DNA of 5,282 nucleotides from Acidobacteriota bacterium (lineage in GTDB: Bacteria; Acidobacteriota; UBA6911; RPQK01): positions 1 through 5,282 of the forward strand of contig RPQK01000577.1 of NCBI GenBank assembly GCA_003819755.1. Reading direction: 5' to 3'. The position numbers were made by a program, and so were the translations under genes. Below, in pieces: positions 1 to 5,247 of the stretch (positions are counted from its first letter, which is position 1; every line of letters begins with the position of its first letter). Below the pieces are notes generated by a model that saw only the letters and a program-made list of their open reading frames with translations, searched no databases and had not been told where the DNA came from.

Positions 1-77
1 ACTCCATATGGCCACCGCCTTGGCGCAAAATGCTGACATACTCCGGTTAAATGGATACCCCAGATGAGCGCTTATGC

Positions 78-109
78 CCCGAAGGGGGTCGCGCAGCAGA
101 GCCCCGGGT
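78..109 (+). repeat. Dispersed repeat core, upstream copy
   Basis: CCCGAAGGG at 78-86 and AGCCCCGGGT at 100-109 are separated by 13 bases. Both blocks recur with exactly the same spacing at 5156-5187 beyond the operon. CCCGAAGGG can form a tight hairpin with a GAA loop, and AGCCCCGGGT contains the palindrome CCCGGG. The 13 bases between the blocks are not well conserved between the copies. This looks like a degenerate or partial copy of an intergenic repeat family. Resemblance to repeats of Verrucomicrobiota or Planctomycetota is from memory and unverified. Confidence 0.6.
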
Positions 110-118
110 CGGATTTCC

Positions 119-139
119 GTGTCCGGGACAAGCGGACAC
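119..139. repeat. Inverted repeat (7-bp stem) in kaiC leader
   Basis: GTGTCCG (119-125) and CGGACAC (133-139) are perfect reverse complements around a 7-base spacer. No T-tract follows, so this is not an intrinsic terminator. It could be a protein-binding dyad, a leader hairpin, or part of the neighbouring repeat. A stem this short can also occur by chance in GC-rich DNA. Confidence 0.35.
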
Positions 140-310
140 ACGAGCAAGCACGGCGGAAGATCGAAGCGGCGTTCACCGGGGTACGCAGTCAGAGTGAACC
201 TGCCTGTCCGCGATCGCCCGCGTCGGTCCGTGGTTCGTCCTTTATGGCCCGACTAAGAACAGCTTGAACACGCCTCTGGAAGGGGGCAGAATAGGAGCCG
301 ATTATCTATC

Positions 311-316
311 AGGAGG
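311..316 (+). promoter_or_regulatory. kaiC ribosome binding site (AGGAGG)
   Basis: A perfect AGGAGG lies 4 bases before the ATG at 321. It decides the start of kaiC: the longer in-frame option, TTG at 264, has no Shine-Dalgarno sequence and would add 19 residues that precede the usual KaiC N-terminus. Confidence 0.85.
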
Positions 317-320
317 CGCA

Positions 321-2012
321 ATGCCCGACGGTATCACGAACGACCAACTGGAGAAGTGCCCCTCTGGCATTCGGGGACTGGATGAAATAACCGAAGGGGG
401 ATTGCCCCGCGGCCGGCCGACGCTGGTCTGTGGCGGCCCGGGATGCGGTAAGACTCTGATGGCCCTCGAATTCATCGTCCGTGGTATCCGGGATTTCGGG
501 GAACCGGGCGCTTTCATGGCGTTCGAAGAAAAGGAGCAGGAATTGATTCAGAATTCCGCCTCCCTTGGCTTCGACCTGCGTACCCTGATCGCCCAGAAGA
601 AGCTGGCCACCGACTATGTGCACATAGAGCGCAGCGAAATCGAGGAGACCGGGGAGTACGACCTGGATGCACTCTTCGCCCGCCTGGCGGGCATTATCGA
701 CGAAGTGGGGGCGAAGCGAGTTGCTTTGGACACGCTCGAGGCTCTGTTTGCCGGGCTGCCCAATGAAGCCATCGTCCGGGCCGAGCTGCGCCGGTTATTC
801 CGCTGGCTCAAGGAAAAAGGAGTGACCGCGGTTATCACAGCCGAACAGGGCAAGTCGACGCTTACTCGTCATGGCCTCGAAGAATACGTGAGCGATTGCG
901 TGATCTTCCTCGACCACCGGGTAACAAATCAGATCGCCACCCGCCGGCTCCGTATCGTCAAATATCGGGGCTCCAAGCATGGTACCAACGAGTACCCGAC
1001 AATGATCGACGAGCACGGGTTAAGCGTTCTGCCGATCAGTTCGCTGGGTCTCAAGTACGGGGTCAGCAAAGGATTCGTCTCGAGCGGAATTGACCGTTTG
1101 GACGTGATGCTGAGCGGCAAGGGTTTCTACAAGGGAAGCAGCATACTGATATCGGGTACCGCGGGGACAGGCAAGAGCAGTTTCGCCGCGGCCTTTGCCA
1201 ACCGGTCCTGCAGCGAGGGTCGGAAGTGCCTTTATTTCTCCTATGAGGAATCGCCCGACCAGATCCTGCGGAATATGCAGTCGATCGGCGTCAACCTTCG
1301 CCAGTGGGAAAGCTCCGGAATACTGAGGTTCGAGACGGTCAGGCCCACCCTGCACGGTCTGGAAAGTCACCTGGTTAATGCTCACAAGCTGTGCGAGGAG
1401 TTTAGCCCCGAGATTGTCGTGGTTGACCCGATCACCAATCTGACCTCCGTCGGTACAGTCGGTGAAATCACCGCGATGTTGACCCGGTTGATCGACTATC
1501 TGAAGAACCGGCAGATCACGGCGCTGTTCACCAGCCTGACGGAGGGGGGCGGCGCGCTCGAACAAAGCCAGGTGGCAGTCAGTTCGCTCATGGACACCTG
1601 GCTGCTCCTAAAGATGCTCGACTCGGCCCATGAACGCAACCGTGTGCTGTATATCCTGAAGAGTCGGGGCATGGGACATTCGAACCAGATGCGGGAGTTC
1701 GTTTTGAGTGACAAGGGAATTCATCTGATGGATGTCTATGTAGGACCTGGTACGGTCCTGACAGGTTCGGCGAGGCTCGCCCAAGAGGCGAGGGACCGTG
1801 AGGCGGAGGTGGCGAGAGCGCAAGCGGCAGCGATGCGCCAGCGGGAGTTGGCCTTGGAGAAAGTGGCCCTGCAGAATCAGTTAGCTGAGCTTCAAGCTAA
1901 GCTCCAGGGGATCTCGGAGGAGTTGAGAGTAACCGTGAACCAGGAAGCCGAGCGGCTGGTAACGGCCAAGGAGGAACGAAATGGCATGGCTGCAGCGCGA
2001 CGGGCGGATTAG
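321..2012 (+). CDS. kaiC: KaiC, circadian clock ATPase/autokinase, with C-terminal coiled coil
   Basis: This is a double-domain RecA-fold KaiC of 563 residues from the ATG at 321; cyanobacterial KaiC has about 519. CI lobe: Walker A GGPGCGKT (38-45), catalytic glutamate pair FEE (69-70), region GEYDLDALFARL (111-122) matching the CI surface that binds KaiB, Walker B ending at D137, and KYRGSKHGTNEYP (214-226). CII lobe: Walker A GTAGTGKS (279-286), YEES with glutamates 309-310, Walker B VVVDP (D369), and KSRGMGH...REFVLSDKG (447-466). Aligned by eye to Synechococcus KaiC, the phosphosites S431/T432 fall on S421/S422, and T426 on S416. Residues about 482-556 are rich in E, A, Q, R and L with heptad-like spacing, which predicts a coiled coil absent from cyanobacterial KaiC but known in tailed KaiC proteins such as that of Rhodobacter sphaeroides. 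KaiC is a cytosolic hexameric ATPase that autophosphorylates and autodephosphorylates; a tailed form could stack into a dodecamer. It leads an operon with two kaiB genes and a kinase. Identity is very secure; circadian function is inferred. Confidence 0.97.
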   Translation: MPDGITNDQLEKCPSGIRGLDEITEGGLPRGRPTLVCGGPGCGKTLMALEFIVRGIRDFGEPGAFMAFEEKEQELIQNSASLGFDLRTLIAQKKLATDYVHIERSEIEETGEYDLDALFARLAGIIDEVGAKRVALDTLEALFAGLPNEAIVRAELRRLFRWLKEKGVTAVITAEQGKSTLTRHGLEEYVSDCVIFLDHRVTNQIATRRLRIVKYRGSKHGTNEYPTMIDEHGLSVLPISSLGLKYGVSKGFVSSGIDRLDVMLSGKGFYKGSSILISGTAGTGKSSFAAAFANRSCSEGRKCLYFSYEESPDQILRNMQSIGVNLRQWESSGILRFETVRPTLHGLESHLVNAHKLCEEFSPEIVVVDPITNLTSVGTVGEITAMLTRLIDYLKNRQITALFTSLTEGGGALEQSQVAVSSLMDTWLLLKMLDSAHERNRVLYILKSRGMGHSNQMREFVLSDKGIHLMDVYVGPGTVLTGSARLAQEARDREAEVARAQAAAMRQRELALEKVALQNQLAELQAKLQGISEELRVTVNQEAERLVTAKEERNGMAAARRAD

Positions 2013-2025
2013 ACGATCCGGCGCC

Positions 2026-2031
2026 AAGGAG
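2026..2031 (+). promoter_or_regulatory. Ribosome binding site of the first kaiB (AAGGAG)
   Basis: AAGGAG sits 5 bases before the ATG at 2037, within the 24-base gap after the kaiC stop. No terminator or promoter is visible in this gap, which supports co-transcription with kaiC. Confidence 0.8.
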
Positions 2032-2036
2032 CACTT

Positions 2037-2351
2037 ATGAGCGACGTCGAACCAAGAAGAAAGCCAGTAAAGGCCAAGAAGCAGTGGGAGCTCCGACTTT
2101 ACATCTCCGGACAGACCGCCCGAGCCTTGACCGCGTTTGAAAACCTCAGGAAGATCTGCGAGGAGCATCTGGCTGGTGAGTACACGATTGAGGTGATCGA
2201 CGTGATGAAAAACCCTCAGTTGGCCCGCGGCGATCAGATCATTGCCGTGCCCACCCTGGTCCGAAAACTACCCCAACCGGTGCGCAAGATCCTCGGCGAT
2301 CTTTCCAACACGGAAAAAGTACTAATCGGATTGGACCTTCGTCGTCGATAA
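2037..2351 (+). CDS. kaiB: KaiB clock protein, first copy (close to canonical)
   Basis: A 104-residue thioredoxin-like KaiB, the usual family length. The core LRLYISG (19-25), VIDVMKNPQLA (53-63), cis-proline region VPTL (71-74), LGDLS (86-90) and TEKVLIGLDL (92-101) are nearly those of cyanobacterial KaiB. KaiB interconverts between a ground-state fold and a thioredoxin-like fold; the latter binds the KaiC CI ring. The residues tied to this switch, G and D of the IGLD motif (G98, D100), are present. The lysine corresponding to position 58 of cyanobacterial KaiB (DKILA) is Q here (DQIIA). The N-terminus is longer and basic (residues 1-16), and the protein ends LRRR without the acidic tail of cyanobacterial KaiB. 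It starts 24 bases after kaiC with its own AAGGAG site, so it is almost certainly in the same operon. It is the likelier KaiC partner of the two copies, by sequence. Confidence 0.96.
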   Translation: MSDVEPRRKPVKAKKQWELRLYISGQTARALTAFENLRKICEEHLAGEYTIEVIDVMKNPQLARGDQIIAVPTLVRKLPQPVRKILGDLSNTEKVLIGLDLRRR

Positions 2352-2394
2352 CGCAGACTGAATAACGAGTCGCAACCGCGGCGATTTTTGCAGA

Positions 2395-2409
2395 GCGCCG
2401 TGCCGGCGC
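2395..2409. repeat. Inverted repeat between the two kaiB genes
   Basis: GCGCCG (2395-2400) and CGGCGC (2404-2409) form a perfect 6-bp GC stem with a 3-base loop in the 85-base gap 2352-2436. A competing pairing exists: CGGCG at 2379-2383 can pair with CGCCG at 2396-2400 around a loop containing TTTTT (2385-2389). The T-run lies before the 6-bp hairpin, not after it, so this is not an intrinsic terminator on the plus strand. It could stabilise or mark a processing point in the transcript and so set different levels of KaiC/KaiB against the second KaiB and the kinase. That role is inference. Confidence 0.4.
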
Positions 2410-2424
2410 CCTGAAACGCTGCTT

Positions 2425-2429
2425 AAGGA
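2425..2429 (+). promoter_or_regulatory. Ribosome binding site of the second kaiB (AAGGA)
   Basis: AAGGA is 7 bases before the ATG at 2437 and only 1 base before the in-frame TTG at 2431. The spacing selects ATG 2437 as the start and removes two residues from the longer reading. Confidence 0.75.
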
Positions 2430-2436
2430 ATTGAAC

Positions 2437-2784
2437 ATGAAGAGGCCGCAACCGGAGGATGAGTTCGACGTCTTTGAAAAGGCAGCCGCGAAAGGCAACA
2501 AGCAAAAATATGTTCTCCGGCTTTACGTCGCCGGCATCTCCCCTCGGTCGGAAAGGGCAATTCGGTCGGTGAAGGAGGTTTGCGAACAGCACTTGCAGGG
2601 CCGATACGACCTTGAGATCATCGATATCTACCAGCAGCCGGAATCGGTAAAAGGCGCGGATCTGGTTGCGCTCCCGACCCTGATAAAGAAGCTTCCCGCT
2701 CCTCTTAAACGGCTGATTGGTGACATGAGCAGCAAGGAAAAGCTGATTGTGGGGCTTGATCTGAGGCCCGTGGATGAAAAATAG
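2437..2784 (+). CDS. kaiB: Second, divergent KaiB-family protein
   Basis: 115 residues from the ATG at 2437. It is a true KaiB by motif: YVLRLYVAG (25-33), EIIDIYQQP (60-68), cis-proline region LPTL (79-82), IGDMS (94-98) and EKLIVGLDL (101-109), with the fold-switch G106 and D108 retained. By eye it shares about 40% identity with the first KaiB, so the pair is old paralogues rather than a recent duplication. It differs by a charged N-terminal extension of about 24 residues (acidic 7-14), QQPESVKGADLVALP in place of KNPQLARGDQIIAVP, and a short tail PVDEK. Its last 11 bases overlap the start of the histidine kinase, so the two are probably translationally coupled. It may serve the kinase, either by competing for KaiC or by direct contact, as the KaiB-like domain of SasA does in cyanobacteria; that is inference. 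A role unrelated to timekeeping cannot be excluded, because non-cyanobacterial KaiB homologues have also been linked to stress responses. Confidence 0.94.
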   Translation: MKRPQPEDEFDVFEKAAAKGNKQKYVLRLYVAGISPRSERAIRSVKEVCEQHLQGRYDLEIIDIYQQPESVKGADLVALPTLIKKLPAPLKRLIGDMSSKEKLIVGLDLRPVDEK

Positions 2785-5023
2785 CGAAGGAAAACCCGCC
2801 AAGAAAACCTGGACAAAGGCCGAGATCGACGATCTGGTGCGCCGTGTCGAGGAAGCTGAGGAGACGCTGCGCGCAATCCGCGAAGGCGAAGTCGACGCCA
2901 TCATCGTTTCTGGTGAGCGTGGAGAGCGCGTCTATTCGCTGGCCGGCTCAGAGCAGGTCTACCGCCTTATCGTCGAGACGATGAAGGAGGCCGCCCTCAC
3001 CGTCACTCTTGAGGGGACTATTCTCTTCTGCAATGAGCAGTTCGGTCAGTTTCTGGGGTTAAACCGAGAGGAAATTCTGGGCCACGGCTTGCAGGAATTC
3101 GTGGCCGTTGACCAGCGAAGCTCTGTCCGGGAACTGATTGCCCGGAGCGCGAGTCAGCCGGTCAGACAACGTCTCGTTTTTCAAAGCGAACGGAAACCCT
3201 CGGTTCCCGCTCACATTTCGTCAAATGTCCTCAATCAGCCCGATGGCTTGAGTATCTGCATCGTAGCGACCGATCTTACGGAACTGGAGACGTCGACGGA
3301 GATGCTGCAGCAACTTCGCCGGCAGCAGGAGGCCCTGCTCGCAAGCGAGGCCCGCCTTCGGGCGGTCTTCGCGGCTTCTCAGGACGCCATCGTTATAACT
3401 GATGACGACGGGCGCTATGTAGAGATTAATCCGGCTGCCAGCCGTATTCACGGGGTGTTGCCTCAGGACCTGATCGGGCGACGGTTGTCGGAGTTTATCG
3501 ACCCTGAGGTGGATCTTCCTGGTGTCTGGACCCAGTTCAAGGAAGAGGGCTGCTATCAGGACGAGGTGCGGGTCTTCCGCCCGGACGGCGGGTGTCCTCT
3601 GGTTGAGGTCCTCGCGGTCGCAAATATCCGACCCGGCCGGCACTTGGCTGTGATGCACGATATTACCGAGCGAAGACAGGCCGAGGAGGCGCTAAAGGCC
3701 GCGCACCGCGATCTGGAGCAAAAGGTCAACGAACGAACTGCCGAACTGGCTCAAGCGGTGGACGGACTGCAAGCGGAAATCGGGTTGCGCCGCGAGGCGG
3801 AGAGCCAGTTGCAGACCACCAACCGGTTTCTGCGAATGTTGAGTGATTGCAACGAGGCCATCGTTCGAGTCGACGATGAACAGGAGTTGATGAAGGACGT
3901 CTGCAACATCATCGTCAACGTCGGGGGCTACCGGATGGCTTGGGTCGGGATGCGCGAATATGACTCGGACAAAACCGTTCGCCCCGTCGCCTGGACTGGT
4001 TTCGACCAAGGCTATCTGGCATCGGCTGGCATCACCTGGGCTAAGACCGAGCGGGGGCTGGGTCCAACCGGGACGGCCATTCGGACCGGTAAAATGCAGA
4101 CCGGCTTTGATTTCCTGACGGACTCGAGTCTTGCCCCCTGGCGGGAACAGGCCATCAAACGCGGCTTCCGGTCTTCGATTTCGTTGCCGCTTAAGGAAGG
4201 GACGCACGCTTTCGGCGCGTTGACCATTTACACCGGTGCGACTGTCAACTTCACAGAGGCTCAGATCAAGGTCCTCGGGGAGCTCGCTGAAGATCTCGCT
4301 TTCGGCATCATTGCCCTGCGGACCCGCCGGGCCCTGCGTGAGAGCCGGGACCGGCTCCGAGCCTTGGCCGGTGAGCTGACATTGGCCGAGCAACGAGAAA
4401 GGCAGCGGTTGTCGAAGATCCTCCATGATCACATTCAACAGCTGCTGGTCGGTGCAAAATACCGGCTCCACGCCTTTCCCGGTACTGGGACCGATGCAAC
4501 GAAGAAACGGATCAGCGCCGTGGAAGAATTGTTGGATGAATGCATCAAGACTTCAAGGACACTGACTGCCGAACTGAGCCCGCCGATCCTGCAGGACGGG
4601 GGGTTGTGTGACAGCCTGGAGTGGCTCGCTGAATGGATGGCGGACAAGTACGGACTAACGGTTGATCTCAGCTTGCCCGAGGCGACGGTAACCATGGCTC
4701 AGGACTTGAAACTGTTGCTCTTCGAATCGGTACGCGAACTGCTATTCAACGTCGTGAAGCATGCGCGGGCCGAATCGGCCACCGTCGGCGTGAAATGTCT
4801 CGACGATGACACTCTGGAGATCATGGTGGCGGACAACGGCGCTGGCTTCGATGCCGAACGGCTGAATGTCGGGGCAAGCAGCAAGGTCGGGTTCGGGCTG
4901 TTCAGCATCCGTCAACGTATGGAGTTGATCGGCGGTCAAATGGAGATAACGAGCGAAGTCGGCCACGGCACTCGCCTGTCGTTGACGATTCCACTTAACA
5001 CTTTCTCCGCAGGCGCGGTGTAG
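2774..5023 (+). CDS. Soluble PAS-PAS-GAF sensor histidine kinase (HisKA_3/NarL-DesK type)
   Basis: 749 residues with no signal peptide or membrane segment, so a cytosolic sensor. Order: N-terminal helix and linker (about 14-55, with IREGEVDAIIVSG), PAS 1 (about 60-170), linking helix (about 171-195), PAS 2 (about 195-300, ending HDITERR), coiled coil (about 301-350), GAF (about 350-515, GYRMAWVG...SSISLPL...FGALTIY), DHp and ATPase domains. The phospho-acceptor is H551 in ERQRLSKILHDHIQQ, the HisKA_3 signature. The ATPase domain shows the N-box ELLFNVVKHA (N659, K662, H663), the G1 box VADNGAGFD (D687, G689, G691), the G2 box GFGLFSIRQR (706-715) and GHGTRLSLTIP. All catalytic boxes are intact. 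No cysteine or histidine in the PAS or GAF domains identifies a cofactor to me. The start ATG at 2774 overlaps the second kaiB by 11 bases, with a weak GAGG (2763-2766) 7 bases upstream inside that gene. No response regulator is in the window. Kinases of this type commonly follow kaiBC outside cyanobacteria; it probably links the KaiC/KaiB state to transcription or modulates it. Kinase identity is firm, and the clock link is inferred from the operon. Confidence 0.95.
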   Translation: MKNSEGKPAKKTWTKAEIDDLVRRVEEAEETLRAIREGEVDAIIVSGERGERVYSLAGSEQVYRLIVETMKEAALTVTLEGTILFCNEQFGQFLGLNREEILGHGLQEFVAVDQRSSVRELIARSASQPVRQRLVFQSERKPSVPAHISSNVLNQPDGLSICIVATDLTELETSTEMLQQLRRQQEALLASEARLRAVFAASQDAIVITDDDGRYVEINPAASRIHGVLPQDLIGRRLSEFIDPEVDLPGVWTQFKEEGCYQDEVRVFRPDGGCPLVEVLAVANIRPGRHLAVMHDITERRQAEEALKAAHRDLEQKVNERTAELAQAVDGLQAEIGLRREAESQLQTTNRFLRMLSDCNEAIVRVDDEQELMKDVCNIIVNVGGYRMAWVGMREYDSDKTVRPVAWTGFDQGYLASAGITWAKTERGLGPTGTAIRTGKMQTGFDFLTDSSLAPWREQAIKRGFRSSISLPLKEGTHAFGALTIYTGATVNFTEAQIKVLGELAEDLAFGIIALRTRRALRESRDRLRALAGELTLAEQRERQRLSKILHDHIQQLLVGAKYRLHAFPGTGTDATKKRISAVEELLDECIKTSRTLTAELSPPILQDGGLCDSLEWLAEWMADKYGLTVDLSLPEATVTMAQDLKLLLFESVRELLFNVVKHARAESATVGVKCLDDDTLEIMVADNGAGFDAERLNVGASSKVGFGLFSIRQRMELIGGQMEITSEVGHGTRLSLTIPLNTFSAGAV

Positions 5024-5034
5024 GCTGCATCCTG

Positions 5035-5061
5035 CCCGTGCGCCGGGCGCGGGACCTTTTT
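5035..5061 (+). terminator. Rho-independent terminator of the kai operon
   Basis: The 7-bp stem CCCGTGC (5035-5041) with GCGCGGG (5047-5053), including one G-U pair, has a 5-base loop and is followed after ACC by TTTTT (5057-5061). It begins 11 bases after the kinase stop codon, which marks the end of the operon. Confidence 0.72.
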
Positions 5062-5076
5062 GAGTGCCCCCGCAGA

Positions 5077-5137
5077 AGGACTGCACTTTATACGCATCTC
5101 GTAACCAGTTTTTGTTACGTCGGCAACCGGCAGTCTT
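5077..5137. other. Possible three-armed nucleic-acid fold
   Basis: An outer 8-bp stem (5077-5084 with 5130-5137, one G-U pair, core GACTGC/GCAGTC) encloses a 6-bp hairpin CGTAAC/GTTACG (5100-5105 and 5114-5119, 8-base loop) and a small CGG-CAA-CCG hairpin (5121-5129) that abuts the outer stem. Nested pairings like this are suggestive, but each arm is short. It lies beyond the terminator and just before the repeat block, so it may be part of the repeat, a small RNA, or chance. I do not recognise a known RNA family. Confidence 0.3.
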
Positions 5138-5155
5138 GAAGGCAACCAGCAGAGT

Positions 5156-5187
5156 CCCGAAGGGACGAAGGCCGCGTAGCCCCGGGT
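5156..5187 (+). repeat. Dispersed repeat core, downstream copy
   Basis: CCCGAAGGG (5156-5164) and AGCCCCGGGT (5178-5187) are separated by 13 bases, the same two blocks and the same spacing as at 78-109. Here the first block lies inside TCCCGAAGGGA, a clean 4-bp hairpin with a GAA loop. The copy continues rightward into further GC-rich inverted repeats, so it is probably the more complete of the two. Confidence 0.65.
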
Positions 5188-5247
5188 GACCGAACCCTGG
5201 AAGGGGCCCTGGAAGGGTGAGGGAACCCGGGTTACGAAACCCCCGGG
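5180..5247. repeat. GC-rich interlocking inverted-repeat block
   Basis: CCCGGGT (5181-5187) can pair with ACCCGGG (5225-5231). AACCCGGGTT (5224-5233) is a perfect 10-bp palindrome. CCCGGGTT (5226-5233) can also pair with AACCCCCGGG (5238-5247) if two bases bulge out. The block offers several mutually exclusive hairpins and contains the 12-bp tandem repeat at 5195-5218. It has no coding potential that I can support. This is typical of a palindromic intergenic repeat element; no transposase or target-site duplication is visible. Confidence 0.55.
5195..5218 (+). repeat. 12-bp tandem repeat, two units
   Basis: Two adjacent units, CCCTGGAAGGGG (5195-5206) and CCCTGGAAGGGT (5207-5218), differ only at the last base. 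Each unit is itself a hairpin with CCCT/AGGG arms and a GGA loop. The 10-mer CTGGAAGGGG also occurs at 276-285 just before kaiC, which may be a further trace of the same repeat family or chance. Confidence 0.6.

Larger units (their letters stand above)
1..320. other. Non-coding leader upstream of kaiC
   Basis: No convincing gene is visible here. Two short overlapping plus-strand reading frames (64-267 and 74-256) have no Shine-Dalgarno sequence, no recognisable domain, and run through a repeat core, so I do not call them. The stretch holds one copy of a GC-rich repeat core (78-109), a 7-bp perfect hairpin (119-139) and the kaiC ribosome binding site (311-316). The kaiC promoter should lie here or further upstream, but I see no -35/-10 pair good enough to call. 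If transcription starts near the left end, the 5' untranslated region would be long, around 200-300 bases. Confidence 0.6.

Noticed and set aside
33..59. Possible sigma-70 promoter (CTGACA with a GATACC-like -10)
   Set aside because: The -10 match is poor and the spacing is short; not good enough to call.
231..259. Possible promoter TGGTTC, 17 bases, TAAGAA
   Set aside because: Both boxes are weak matches and such pairs are expected by chance.
64..267. 67-residue plus-strand reading frame (and an overlapping frame at 74-256)
   Set aside because: No Shine-Dalgarno sequence, no recognisable domain, biased composition, and it runs through the repeat core and hairpin.
264..320. Longer kaiC start at TTG 264
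   Set aside because: No ribosome site precedes it, while ATG 321 has a perfect AGGAGG at 4 bases and gives a normal KaiC N-terminus.
1020..1565. 181-residue minus-strand reading frame
   Set aside because: It is antisense to the CII domain of kaiC, with no motif of its own.
2431..2436. Longer start of the second kaiB at TTG 2431
   Set aside because: The AAGGA site is only 1 base from TTG 2431 but a suitable 7 bases from ATG 2437.
2239..2904. 221-residue minus-strand reading frame
   Set aside because: It is antisense to the second kaiB and parts of its neighbours, with no recognisable motif; a coding shadow.
3692..4471. 259-residue minus-strand reading frame
   Set aside because: It lies wholly within the kinase gene, whose GAF and DHp motifs are intact on the plus strand; it shows no domain and is a GC-rich shadow.
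5062..5155. tRNA or known RNA gene beyond the terminator
   Set aside because: No cloverleaf, T-loop or other family hallmark; only short nested stems.
5195..5218. Start of a CRISPR array
   Set aside because: The units are 12 bases and directly adjacent with no spacers, so this is a simple tandem repeat.
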